From assembly GCF_003945595.2 (NCBI RefSeq), contig NW_024104620.1, forward strand, positions 5,525,465 through 5,589,464: DNA of 64,000 bases. The letters are read 5' to 3'. This DNA is from Pipra filicauda (lineage: Eukaryota > Chordata > Aves > Passeriformes > Pipridae). Positions 1 through 10,165 of this stretch are shown piece after piece; within the stretch, counting starts at the first letter, position 1, and every line of letters starts with the position of its first letter. Both the position numbers and the translations under genes were made by a program. The notes under the pieces are model-generated. The model was given only the letters and a program-made list of their open reading frames with translations, did no database searches and was not told the origin of the DNA.

Positions 1-481
1 CGTCAGAGAAAGAATAATTCAATTAATAGATGATTATTTAAATAAAGAGAATGTTTTTTTTCTGCCCATCTGTTTTTTGACGGCAAGCAGAAAAATTGGG
101 GAGACAAGGGAAAAGAGGCTCTCAATTTTAAAAGTATTTACTAAAAATGTTATGTTGGTTTGAACACTGTCTTTAAGTCTATTTTTGTTTCCTTTAAAAA
201 AATGTTTTTTTGCTTGTCAGCCACTTCCAAGAGCTGGAACTTGGTGGAAGAACCCACGAGGGTGGTCTTCGAGCCGATGCACATCGATTACACCTGGGAC
301 ACGTGCAGGTGTTCCTGTAAGTTAAGCACCCTGTAACACCTCCCAGTTAAACTGTGGAAGCAGTGGGTATGGATTTATTGCAGTACTGTGATGCTGTTCC
401 TGTTTTTCTGATCTCAGTTCAGATCCAAGAGTTGGTAGGAAGCTATCACAGGCAGGTTTGTGGCTGGTTTTTTTGTTGCAG
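1..481 (+). other. Intron sequence upstream of the first recognised ZBTB40 exon
   Basis: This stretch is AT-rich and has no recognisable coding similarity. It ends in a pyrimidine-rich acceptor tract whose AG is at 480-481. Bases 221-316 are bounded by AG and by a good GTAAGT donor, but no frame resembles ZBTB40 (see rejected items). The BTB-domain exons and the earlier middle exons of ZBTB40 would lie to the left of the window. Confidence 0.55.
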
Positions 482-674
482 GTAGTTTTGGATTGCTGTG
501 AAAGCAGCTCTGAGAGGGAAGCCATGGACAACCTGCTCAGGAAGGGGGATGAAGAGAAAACCCTGAATGTGGAAAGCTTGATCAAACTTCTGGGGCTTGT
601 GAAAGCATCATTCCCTGGGCTCCAGCTTCTGCTGGACAACTTGGTGGCAGCAGCAAACATCTCTGATAGCAAAG
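482..674 (+). pseudogene. ZBTB40: ZBTB40 middle-region exon (reads open)
   Basis: Read in phase 0 from the acceptor AG at 480-481, this exon gives a peptide beginning VVLDCCESSSEREAMDNLL. It matches human ZBTB40 VILNCCEGRTPKETIENLL and continues through EEKTL, SLIKLLGLVKASFPGLQLLL (human GLVKLLQAVKTTFPNLGLLL). The GTATGG donor starts at 675 and leaves phase 1. No stop or frame shift is seen. The sequence is predicted helical and contains no zinc finger. It is probably non-functional only because downstream exons are broken; its open state suggests recent loss or a remaining truncated product. Confidence 0.85.
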
Positions 675-2119
675 GTATGGGTAGACTAAACTTCCACTGG
701 TGACTTTAACTTATGGTACTGACTGGCTTTGAAAGCAAATAGCTAAAAATTCCCCAAAATTGTAGATGTTGACATTAAATACAGACAGTCTCATACCTGG
801 AAGTCCTTGTGATTGAGGGAGATGGGGGTGAAATTTATGTGGGCTGGGCTCCTGTCCTTGATCCAGGTAGCATTTCAGCTCGTGGTCTCTTATGTGGAGC
901 AGAGTATGCTGATGGGAATCCCATACTTAGTGTCCCTGGGATGGCCAGGTCCCTGCTCCTGTTTATTTTGGTGGGATTTTATTGTTGCTGCCTGCCTGTG
1001 ATGGTTCAGGGACTCGGGAGCCCCCATCTTTTGCCTGGTGGGACAGTCTCCCAACTTTGGGTGTGTTTAGACGTACCCCGAGCAATTCACATCCAGAGAC
1101 TCTGAAGTCACATAAAAATTAAAAACTAAATTAACATGCAGTGAAATGTAAATGAGTGTTTAATAGAAAGCAAAACTGTGCTCATAATGCTGATAATTTC
1201 CTCTGTAGCAAACATTCCCGACAGGCACTTTGCTTTGTCATTTGTTAAGCACGATTGCTTTCTTGAAACACCAGACTCCCAGCATGGCTAATTATCTCGT
1301 GGTAATACCCATTCCAAGGAGGAGCATTCCTTAATTACACAGAGCTGAATCTCCTCAAATTGCAGCTTGAACAAACAGAAGCACAAATATTTCTTATCGT
1401 GGGAATGAAGAGGGAGGGAATGATTTGATTTTCCCGGCGACTGATGGATTCGCTGGTGGCACCTTTGATATCACCATGCTGTCCTGCTGATGGTGAGGAG
1501 GAGGTGCTGCACCTGGCACAGGGCACACTCTGGCTCTGGAGCTCACCTTGGCACGGCAGCAGAGCTGAGAGTGCATTCATAACAACTCAAATTTGCGTCA
1601 TAAAATCAGAAGCATTCTGATGGGAGAAGGAGGGAAATAATTCACCTGTGAATTTCCCTTGGCTTTGCTGGGGATCAGACTCGTGTCTCCAAGAAGTCTT
1701 TGTTCAGGGAGCTTTTCATAATGGCTCAGAATCTTTCCTTTATTATTCCCCCAGCCTGCCATTGCCTCCTTCTCCATCCCGGAGAGTTTTCTCTCCTTAC
1801 CCGGCACCGTGTGTCTTCTGGGTCCCAGAGACTTTATCTTTCCTCCCCATGCTGTGTGTGTTTAGCTGTTTTTCTCCCAGGTAGTTCTGTGAGAATCATG
1901 GATTGTTCTTGTTGGTACTGAACCAGAATGATTAAAAGGCAGAAGTACAGAAACAAAAATTGTGCACGGATGTCTTGGATGAATTATAAGGTTTGGGTTT
2001 GGTTTCTCCTACAAAAGTATAACTGTGCATCTTCTTCAATTTAGAAACTTCAGTGGTGAAAAAATCCTTCTTGGATTCATCTGTTTGGCAGTTCTCACTT
2101 TTATTTATCAACTGATCAG
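675..2119 (+). other. ZBTB40 intron; an expected coding exon is not found
   Basis: In human ZBTB40 roughly 120 residues lie between the segments matched at 482-674 and 2120-2155. I read this interval in the three forward frames and found no stretch resembling them. The phases of the flanking exons (1 and 0) are also incompatible with direct joining. The missing exon or exons were either deleted or eroded beyond recognition. No repeat was recognised in this interval. Confidence 0.5.
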
Positions 2120-2155
2120 GTGACAAGGGCTTGGCTCACAGAAGCGGTGAAAGAG
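2120..2155 (+). pseudogene. ZBTB40: Possible small ZBTB40 exon (36 bp)
   Basis: The peptide VTRAWLTEAVKE lies between a pyrimidine-rich acceptor (AG at 2118-2119) and a GTATGA donor at 2156. Its end resembles human HLAETVKE, which directly precedes ILSIPSE in the human protein; the next exon here starts LLSISA, so order and phase 0 fit. The match is short. It could instead be the end of a longer, decayed exon, because the frame stays open back to a TGA at 2056. Confidence 0.45.
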
Positions 2156-2304
2156 GTATGAGGGGATGCTTTTGAAGATGGCATGGTTTGGGGCTCAAAG
2201 GGGGGACAGGCCCTCATAAGCATTGAAAGCCATCCAAAGTTGGAAGTGCCTCTCTGCTGAAGTGAGTGTGTTGGATGCTTTATTGGGTGTTTTATATAAA
2301 TGAG

Positions 2305-2402
2305 GGCCTGCAGGAAGGCTGGAAGGGGACTTTTTGCAAGTGACAAGACAAGGGGAAATGGCCTTAAAATGACAGAGGGTAGATTAAGATTAGATATGAA
2401 CT
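2305..2402 (+). mobile_element. CR1 LINE fragment (+)
   Basis: This matches the familiar non-coding 3' part of avian CR1: a segment ending in GACTTTTTGCAAG, then GACAAGACAAGGGGAAATGG and a TAGATTAAGATTAGATAT motif. It is truncated on both sides and the terminal octamer repeats are absent. It sits inside an intron of the decayed ZBTB40. Confidence 0.65.
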
Positions 2403-2756
2403 GTGATGAAGAGACCTGATGAAGCAGGTTTATGGGTTAGGTGAGCTGGTAGTGTTGCCAGGTGTTGAGGAACAACCTCTTTTCCCATGCAAAGGTGGTT
2501 TAAAGGGGGTTAATACCAAAACAGAAAGTCTGAGAATTTATTTTGTTATAACTTCTCTTAACCCTGAAATTCTCTCAACTCATGCACATGTATCAGTGGA
2601 GGGACAGACGTGTATGGAAAGGGATTTCTGGTTTCCCAAAGCAGATTCCCAGCAGTAGAGATGAATCAGGAAGGATGTGACCTCACTCCCAGACCAACCT
2701 GGCCTTTCACAGCCCAAAATCTTTCAGGTGATTTTGTCTTCTTATTATTTCTCCAG

Positions 2757-2925
2757 CTACTGAGTATTTCTGCTCAGAAGGAAAGTTCAGAGGCCTCCTT
2801 GAAAGCAGCTCTGAGCAGAGCCCAGGAGAAGTGTGTCCTGACCATGAAGATCTACCAGGTGCTGTGCAGTGTCCATGAGTCCTTCCCAGACCTGCAGCCA
2901 GTGATGCAGGAGCTGGGCCATGTGG
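2757..2925 (+). pseudogene. ZBTB40: ZBTB40 middle-region exon (reads open)
   Basis: The acceptor AG is at 2755-2756 and the exon reads in phase 0: LLSISAQKESSEASLKAALS, then a stretch ending CSVHESFPDLQPVMQELGHV. Human ZBTB40 has ILSIPSETASPEASLRAVLS and CSVHKSFPGLQPVMQELAYI, so most positions agree. The donor GTAAGA begins at 2926 and leaves phase 1, which matches the acceptor of the 6822 exon. No disruption is visible here. Confidence 0.88.
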
Positions 2926-5900
2926 GTAAGAGAAGCACAGGCTTCACCCTTTTACACATGGTTATGGGTGACAGTTTGGTGGTGGACCAGGTGTCCTGGT
3001 GGCCTGATGCCCTGGCCAGGTGTTGGGGTTGTACTTGCAGGAGGATTTGCAGGGGAGATCTCTGGTTCCAGGCACTGGAGTGTGTGTTTCTCCTGCTGGT
3101 AACATGCACCATGTCAAAGTTTTATATGTTACAAGAGTTGTGGAGCCCATAACTGACCCTATACTGGTGTTCTTTAACTGTGTTTGCATTTTTCCACCCC
3201 AGCCCTTGGAAGCATTTAAGCAGCTTAGTTCTGTAATTTGTATCTATATTGGATTATTTTTCAGAATTATTATCCTTAAGCTGTGAGGTTTCATTGGCTC
3301 TTCCTGTGCTGTTGGATCTGTGTCAGTTTGGACTTAGACTACAGTCACTTGCCTTTCTATATGTGGAATTTTCACAGGCTGCAGAAAGATCATGGCAGAG
3401 CACACTTGTCATGTGCAAAGATGACCATGATGGCGCAGTTTGCAGTCAAAGACTATTTTCTGAGTTAATTTTCTTAGAATGCTTTAATTTGGCCTTGCTC
3501 CATATGCACTTTACAGAGCAAATGCTCCCCTGTGAGGATCTGTGCTAGTTTTAAGACTCAGCAGGAAGACCAAGCCCACTCAAACAGCACCCTTTTCGAT
3601 AGCAGAGGAAAAAAACATCCTAAGAGGATTACAAATTGGAGTCACAATATACTGAAGAAATTGCAATAAGCACAACAATAACAGTAAAAGATTGCGTGGA
3701 AGAGGGAATGGTTTAACCAACAAAAACAAGCTGTAGCCTGGCCCCCCCAGGACAAAACCAAAATGGAGTCTGTTCCTGTGCTGTGTGCCATGTGCCACCA
3801 TCCACCATCCCATACAGAGAGCAATTTGATGAACTCCAGAACAAATGCAGAGCTGTAACCACATGTGAGCCCTGCCCTGAGCTGTGGGAGGCTTTCCAGC
3901 TGAGCCCAATTGTGTCTTTGCATTTGAAGGAAAAATGCTGAACTGGATTTGGTGCTTTAATGACAGGGATAACAGAGGTCCAGGAAGGTAACTGCAGGTG
4001 TGCATTCTCCTGGAAAAGATGCAAATGTGACTTGCTAATTCTGTTTGCTCACATACATTTTCATGGCATCGTGTTTCCGAGTGCATCCAGATTTTTTGGG
4101 CTGCGGAGTCCACTGGGATGTGCACAGTGTGGTTTTTATCCAAGCACAGGCACTGGTTCAGCTCAATCCATCCCTATTTCCTTGTGTGCAAATGCCAGTA
4201 GATTGCTGGGGAGTTAGAGTAAGCAGGTTGCTGTTAATGTCTCCTCTTTTTTTAGGGATAGAAAGTTGAATGACTTGGTCTGAAAATATGGGTCAGGGCC
4301 ATCAGTCTTTAAGCCTTGTGGCTTTGAAACTCACCCTCACTCTGTGTTTGGCAGGGACAGACAAAGCCTGGCCCCCTGTGCTGGGGGCAGGTCACCCTCT
4401 GCACCCTGGGGGTGTTGGTGTCCCCACAGTCTTGAGTAGTGAGGAAATGTTGCTGGAAGGTGGGACTGGGTGTCTGGGAGCAGGGCACAGGTAGAAGAAA
4501 TCTAGGATCTCAATGACTGTTTTGGCTGTAGGGCTTGGAGGGTGACAGCACATGCTCTGCTCCCCTTCCTTGCCTCAGTGGACTCCTGAGAGATGTCCTA
4601 CACCCAGTTCAGATCTAGGTCCTCTCTTCTAACTCCACCAAGAACTGCCACCAATCCAGCTCTGATTTCCAGAGAAAAGGTGATTCTTTCTTATCTGCCT
4701 TTCATTTTGTCTTCTTCTGATCCTGCAGGCACTTGTCCCACTCCCCTTGACCCTGTGTGGCTATGCCTTGTGCCAGGGCTGATGCCCTGATGACTGGAGC
4801 AGGTCAGCCAGCAGTTGATGTGTCTGTGAATGTGCAGCCCACACGAGCTCATGGACACCTTGCAGTGGGGACCAGAGGGGCCTGGGGAGCTGCTGCCATG
4901 GCTCTGGCAGATCCTGCCTCTCTGGCAGCAACATCAGAGAGAGCAGAACTGCTGTCACTGAGTGTCTTTGCAGGGAGTCAAGCCAAGGTTGAGATGAAAT
5001 CAAGCAAGAAGCAACATCAAAAACAAAAGCCCTGGAAAATGGTATTTACTTGGCAAAAAACATCTATTCTGGATGAAAGTGTCCAGAGGAGGATTGCCAG
5101 GTGCCAGCCTCTTTCTGGCATCCTACAGATCTTTGCACTGAACCTCAATATCTTAATTTTGAGGCTCCTCAGCTCTGACACCACTGCTTACCAGCCCCAA
5201 ATGTTGCAGGTGACTTTATGAACCAATAGCCATGTGGCTCTTGGCATGAGATATGAGTGGTAGCTCTGGGCCTCATGTCTCAGCGGTGTGAGCTTCCTCT
5301 GGAAGCTGAGGAGACCTTATGTTTCTGAGAACGTATGTGCCACATGCAGATGTGAACAGTCGCATTTCCACTTGAAAACAACAGGGTTTGCATCTCTACT
5401 GCAAAGAAGCCCTCGAAAATTTCTGGTTATTCATTTAGGTGAGCTGAAGCACTTGGAGTGCCCTGTGGAGGAAACTGCATCCATTCCCAACCACGCTCAG
5501 CATTATCAAAGTAATGAGTTGATTCTTTTGGTGGAGGTACAACATGGAATCTCTTGGCTTCTCCTTGGGGTCCTGCTGTAGTTGGAGCACTGTCAGTGCT
5601 GGCAGCTGGTGCATGCAAGGACAGGGTTTGGCTTTTTCAGCCAACTCCATAACCTTCTCTCCAGCCATCTGCTTTCCAGTGCTCTCTACAGTCACTTCTT
5701 GGGAGATCACGTTTGTCAAGATAGGTCTCACTTTCCAGTCTCAGAAATGTGTCAAAACTCTATGAAAAGGCTTTTCTTTTTCATGGTCTTGTGTTTAAAA
5801 AAAAAGTACAGTTATCCTTCTTCCCTTGGGTCAGAAAAACTGTCAGTGTTGGTTGCAGGGATGTGGGAAGAAACCTGAGAGGTGACAGGTCAAGGCAACC

Positions 5901-6821
5901 TTGGCAGAGCAGGACAAACTGGAAACCAGTCTTCCAGTCTGCTGTAAGTTCTCCCTTGATGTGTTCACAGGTTATGGTTCACCACTTGGCATCTTAAGAT
6001 TTCCAGGTCTGTTGGAGGCAGAGATGAAGTTTTGCAAGCACAGGGTGAATTTCCTGTACATTGGCAAAGGGAGAAGTCTGTGCTGGTTTCCATGGTCACA
6101 CAGTTTCCTGGTTCTCATTATAGCAAAGAAGACAAATGTATCTGTTTGTATTTTGATTTCTTCCATACGTACATTCCCTGTGGGTTTTTTCTGTAGATTG
6201 AGATCCTGGGTGAATTTTCCAGCTTGTGCTTTTTGAGATGATGGTGTTACAGGGACAGGGAAAGCATTAAGCTTTGTAAGAAATGAACATAATGAGCGAT
6301 TTAAAATACCTCAGGGCCCCAAGCAGAAGACTCAAAAGGGTCATAGTAAGATTATCTGTTCCCTTTCAAAGAGTTTGTGTTTGTGAAGTGTTTCTGAAAT
6401 TTCTCTAATTTCTTCTTAATTTCTGTAATTAAGGGCTGGATATCCGCTCTCAGTGGCAGATTTAGGCAGTATCATATCTGAGGCTCAGGTCTGCAAACAT
6501 TTAAGCATGGCTGTAACTTCATGTGTCTGAGCAGGAGGCAAATGCTTGGAAGCAACAGTTTGAGGAGAGCAAGCTTTTAGGAAAATCTGGCCCTGGTATG
6601 TGTGGTGGAGAAATTCAAGGATCACTCTTTATGCATCTTACCACGCACGGCGAGAGCCACTTTTGGGCAGAGCCATGTGGCACCATTGCAATGGGCAGAG
6701 TGTCTGATTGCCTCTGTGCAGGACAAACTGCCTGTGTAGGAGCATTTAGGAGATATGAGACTGAGGGGCAGGTACCCAGTCCTGCTGGTCACCACCAAAC
6801 CAGTAATTGCTATTTCCATAG
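2926..6821 (+). other. ZBTB40 intron, about 3.9 kb
   Basis: The flanking exons join in frame (a split glycine codon). Nothing in between resembles an exon and no repeat family was recognised with confidence. The open frames in this interval are short and lack any domain signature. The region just upstream of the acceptor at 6820-6821 is pyrimidine-rich. Confidence 0.6.
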
Positions 6822-7232
6822 GTCTCTTGACTGAGAGAAGTGGGGAGAAACCCGGGATCAGGAAGTGGAAGGTGAACAGTGAATCCCAAGTTAAATCTCT
6901 GGACAAAGATGAGGGCAGGAGGCAGGAGGAGCTGGTGCCAAAGAAGCAAAGGAATCCCAAGACAAAGCTTAGTCCAAGAAGAGTTTTGTCTGCAAAGCCT
7001 GTGATAAGACCTTCCACTTCTGCTGCTGCCTGAAAGTGCACATGAAACGCTGTTGGGTGTCCAGAGGAAAGCAGATCCAGTGTAAAGAGTGCAGCCAGGT
7101 CAAACTGACCAAGAAGGAGCTGGAAAATCATCAGCTGGAGGTCCACGGGGTGGGTGGGGATGGCCAAGGAAAAGAAGAAGCGGCTCCCTGTGGCGTGTGA
7201 CATCTGTGGAAGAGAGTTTGCTCATGCCTCAG
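6822..7232 (+). pseudogene. ZBTB40: ZBTB40 linker and first zinc-finger exon, frame-shifted twice
   Basis: The exon begins in the frame set by the previous exon: GLLTERSGEKPGIRKWKV, compare human GVLTKEDGEKETWKV. Near 6975 the similarity jumps to another frame: KSFVCKACDKTFHFCCCLKV, then HMKRC and QCKECS (human KSFICKACDKSFHFYCRLKV). Staying in the first frame gives TGA at 7031, and the second frame has TAG at 6970 just upstream. Between about 7140 and 7163 the similarity returns to the first frame: KKKRLPVACDICGREFAHAS, where human has KKKRLPVTCDLCGREFAHAS. In human this is followed by GMQYHK across the intron. At the exon end the sequence is CTCAG followed by CAAGGG, so the canonical GT donor is gone. 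Confidence 0.85.
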
Positions 7233-7721
7233 CAAGGGTTGGTGGGAGCAGGATGTTTAGGCAGAAGTTTGGACAGTATAGTAAAGTGATAGTCTGAAAC
7301 TTCCTCCTCCTCCCTGCAGCTCTGTGAGTGCCATGTGTGAGAAACGCAGCTCAGCTCATTTCTCCTGCCCCACTGAGCACAACCACTTTCTGATTAGTTC
7401 TTCCCTAATTGGTTTTCCACATGGCTCATCAAGGAAAAGTGGGGCTACTGGCAAATTTAAAAGCCTCCAAAAATAACCGAGCTGTTCCAGTTCCTGGCTG
7501 CTTTAGCAGGACAAGTAAGAGGAGCTGAGTCTCTTTGCCCTCCCCGGGGCAGCTCACAATGTCCTGGTGGACTCCAGGCTGGAGGACACCAGTGGACCTT
7601 GGTGTCACTGGTGGGCTGGTGGACCCAGCAGTACGGTGGAGTGGTGCCTCTGCAGCAGGGTGAGGCAAGGCTGGCACCAGGTCCCACCAGTGCCACGCTG
7701 GTGTCCTGCCTGCCTCCCCAG
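7233..7721 (+). other. ZBTB40 intron without a canonical donor
   Basis: The 5' end lacks GT; a shifted GC donor (GCAAGG starting at 7232) is the only near-match. The 3' end is a normal pyrimidine-rich tract with AG at 7720-7721. No other feature is seen inside. Confidence 0.5.
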
Positions 7722-7928
7722 GGATGCAGTAGCACAAGCTGACAGAACACTTGGATGAGAAGCCCTTCTCCTGCCAGGAGTGTGGGGCCGGGTTCGTGGC
7801 AAACTCCACGCTGAAGAACCACCTGCAGCTGCACCCAGGGGACAGGCCCTTCCTGAGCAAGCACTGCCTGGTGACCTTCATGCAGGCCTAGGCCCTTGCC
7901 TGCCACAGCAAGAGGGAGCAGGCTGAGG
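7722..7928 (+). pseudogene. ZBTB40: ZBTB40 zinc-finger exon with two in-frame TAG stops
   Basis: The peptide reads [21 protein letters not shown], then [20 protein letters not shown] and [19 protein letters not shown]. Human has [38 protein letters not shown] and KHCLMTFTQASALAYH. TAG at 7730-7732 replaces the human Tyr codon and TAG at 7889-7891 replaces Ser. In the following finger the first zinc-binding Cys is Ser and the last His is Gln. Acceptor (AG at 7720-7721) and donor (GTGAGC from 7929) are intact and the exon ends in phase 1, as expected. The two independent stops in conserved fingers are the best single proof of decay. Confidence 0.9.
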
Positions 7929-8403
7929 GTGAGCTTCCCCACAGGAGCCCAGCCATGGGCTCGGCTTGCTCCATCTACCCCTTTGTGCCCTGTTCCTCCC
8001 TTTGCCTCCTGGCTGCTTCTCCATCCTTTGGGGGCCTCCTGTGCATTGGGCTACTCCCAGACCTCCCTCACCTGCATGGGTTTGGCCTGCAGCTTCTCAC
8101 TTTGCCCTTATCCAGCTCCTCAGATTAGCCACGCAGTCCTCCTCTCCTCCATCTTCCTTGTTTTTCTCTTGAGTAGTTCCTCTCTGTCCCATCACACCTA
8201 GACTCCAGTGATGCATCCTTCCTCTGGTTATCCTAGTTTCTCCTGCCCTTCCCTCTGGCTGAATTCCACATATTTTTCATGCCCCTGCTGCTCCTGCCCC
8301 TGCACTCAGTGCCATGTGCTCCCGGGGCTGAGGCAGGGCTCTTCCAGCTCATGGGCACAGAGAATGTATTGATGTGCCCATGTAAAAAAATGTCCTTGGC
8401 TCT
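7929..8403 (+). other. ZBTB40 intron
   Basis: A pyrimidine-rich, C/T-biased stretch follows the GTGAGC donor. Nothing coding or repetitive was recognised. Confidence 0.45.
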
Positions 8404-8495
8404 ATTTCCCACTGTTCCACGAGTGTGATGCAGTTGGGCAATGCATTTTGAACATGAGACACACCAGTGTGAAAGTGTGTAGTACCTCTGGATAC
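8404..8495 (+). pseudogene. ZBTB40: Eroded ZBTB40 zinc-finger exon remnant
   Basis: The frame from 8424 reads CDAVGQCILNMRHTS then VKVCSTSG. The human exon at this point of the order has CDAVFAQSIELSRHVRTHTG and YVCRDCGKG. The CDAV start, the central leucine, the Arg/His/Thr cluster and a later VC are shared, but several residues are missing and at least two zinc ligands are lost. No clear splice acceptor or donor remains. The position, between the 7722-7928 and 8792-8999 exons, is exactly where this exon should be, which raises an otherwise weak match. Confidence 0.45.
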
Positions 8496-8791
8496 CTGAG
8501 GTGGGTGCTAATTTAATCCTCCCTGTGCAGGTGTGGAAAAGTGGGACTTTAATGGTTTGATGCTATGAGTAGGGTTATCTCAAAAATGATGGCAAACAGG
8601 CTGCTGGGAGCTCACCATGGAAAAGCTGTTGGTTTGCAGGAACAGTAAAACCTATATGTGAAGCCCAAACTCCAGTTCTGGTTTCCACCTGGAAAGTAAA
8701 ATGTCCCTCCCTTTTTTTGACTGTCTCTTAAGTCTTCTTTTCCCTTGGTTTCTTTGCCCTCTGTGGTTTGTACTGTGTTTCTGGGTGGCAG

Positions 8792-8999
8792 ACACTGAAG
8801 ATCCCTACAGCTGCAAGAAGTGCCAGATGAGCTTTGCCACCCTCCAGGAACACTGCAAGCATGTCCATGAAGCACCTTCCCAGGAATACCAGCCCTGCCC
8901 TACCTGCTCCAAAACCTGCAGTGCCCCATCACTCCTGGAGTGCCACATGGTGACCCACACTGGGGGAAAGCCTTTGGAATCTGTGACAAGACTTACCAG
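8792..8999 (+). pseudogene. ZBTB40: ZBTB40 zinc-finger exon with a small deletion
   Basis: Two C2H2 fingers are recognisable: EDPYSCKKCQMSFATLQEHC and EYQPCPTCSKTCSAPSLLEC, then HMVTHTGGKP. Human has EDPYDCKKCRMSFPTLQDHR and EYHPCPTCGKIFSAPSMLER, then HVVTHVGGKP. All eight zinc ligands of these two fingers are kept. After GGKP, about 7 bases are missing near 8976: the Phe-Ser-Cys codons collapse and the following GICDKTYQ is shifted to another frame. That removes the first Cys of the next finger. Acceptor AG at 8790-8791 (split codon) and donor GTGAGC at 9000 are normal. Confidence 0.88.
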
Positions 9000-9260
9000 G
9001 TGAGCTGGTGCAGCCAGGAGTTGGTCTCCTATGCAAGGGTTGCTGTTGCCTGCTCCTGCACCAGGATGTCTCTCCAGGCCGTGTGCAGCAGTTTGGGGTT
9101 GGCAGAGGGATAACTTGGACAGAGGAGGCAGAGTCCATAGGGAAAAGGCAGGTCCACGGGGAGAGATGGGCTGTGACTGCGAAGGGCTGCATATCTCATT
9201 CACCCAAGTTTCTAGCTACCAAGAGGTGTAGGAATTAAAAATAGTCATGTTGCAAATGGC

Positions 9261-9400
9261 ATGCCTTGGAGGGAATGTGTGTGGGAGCACATTGCTACAA
9301 GGGAACAAGAATTCACACCAAAAGGAGACCTGAGACAAGGATCAGGGATTCAGCTGTGTTCAGCTCCTCAGGGACAATTGAGAAACAGAGTCAGGTGTAA
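9261..9400 (+). pseudogene. ZBTB40: Possible eroded ZBTB40 finger exon
   Basis: The frame beginning at 9261 gives CVWEHIATREQEF and, later, IQLCSAP. The expected human exon starts GLWYHNRTHHPDVF and continues to SLQCSSC with the same spacing (W, H and T in register). The similarity is weak, the acceptor is poor and zinc ligands are lost. The call rests mainly on position, directly after the 8792-8999 exon. Confidence 0.3.
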
Positions 9401-9506
9401 GTGCTTGTCCTGTGGGAGGAGGATCAGGTCTTGTATCTGCTGAGCATAATTCCCCTGTTACTTCTGCTTTCTACACGGTTCTTGCTGTCATGATGCCCCT
9501 GGAACT

Positions 9507-9546
9507 GAATCACAGAATCCTGGAGCAGTTGGGGTTGAAATGATCC
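9507..9546 (-). mobile_element. CR1 LINE 3'-end fragment (-)
   Basis: AATCACAGAATCCTGGAGC followed by GTTGGGGTTG is the reverse complement of the terminal CR1 sequence next to the ATTCTATG repeats. Only about 40 bp remain. Confidence 0.45.
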
Positions 9547-9844
9547 CCCCTTTTTAGAGAGGTCTGTGATGTAAACCCCCAGCCACAGCGCTCTGGCATT
9601 TCTGTGCTGGCATGAGGAGGTCTTGCTGGAGGGGAAGCAGCTCGATCCTGGCTTTCAGGAGCCGAGGAGGGGGATTGGCAGGGTATGCAGAGGTGCCTGA
9701 CTACTCACAGGCTGTTAACACCCCGATGACACCCCATGAGACTACAGCTGTTCTGTTAGAGGCCCAGTGCTAGGTTTGAACCCAGCCTCTTCCTCTTCAA
9801 AATCTCAGCCATCAGTGAAGAACAGTTCCTTGGATGAGAGAACC

Positions 9845-9898
9845 CAGTGTGCAAGATTCCCTGGGATGGCATTCCTCCAGTGGATAATCACAGAGTGT
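9845..9898 (+). pseudogene. ZBTB40: Eroded ZBTB40 finger remnant
   Basis: The frame from 9845 reads QCARFPGMAFLQWIITE. Human has YCAATFRFPGALQHHVTTEH. The RFPG core, the LQ and the final TE are shared, while both zinc-binding histidines and the ATF residues are lost. It lies in the right order before the last exon. The next human finger (starting FPCELCGELF) was not found between here and 10166. Confidence 0.45.
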
Positions 9899-10165
9899 TT
9901 ACTGTCTACAGCTGCTTGTGGAGCTAAATTATAGCAATTTTGTGGAGAGAAATATTCAAATTACTCTCCTATCTTCTCTTGCATCACTGGTGTGTGTGGT
10001 TTGGCGTTTCCCATTAGTCTCATGCCTGTTGTAATTGCAGACCTGTGGCGTGGAGCTAAATGTTATTACCTGAGCTGAGGCTGGGGAAAGGGTGGGCAGC
10101 AAAGGGATCCTGGGGAAAGTGGTGCTGTACATGTCTGACTCTTGCACCATCTTCCTTCCACACAG

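Noticed and set aside
221..316. A 96-bp segment with a good acceptor (AG at 219-220) and GTAAGT donor (317), phase-compatible with the 482 exon in one frame.
   Set aside because: All three frames are open by chance over this length. The frame that fits the phase does not resemble ZBTB40, which should read like human MESLETAKEEFLTGTEKR just before VILNCC.
1597..1640. RHKIRSIL-like peptide resembling human ZBTB40 RHNQLILEAI.
   Set aside because: Too few matching residues, no splice sites, and the frame around it shows no further similarity.
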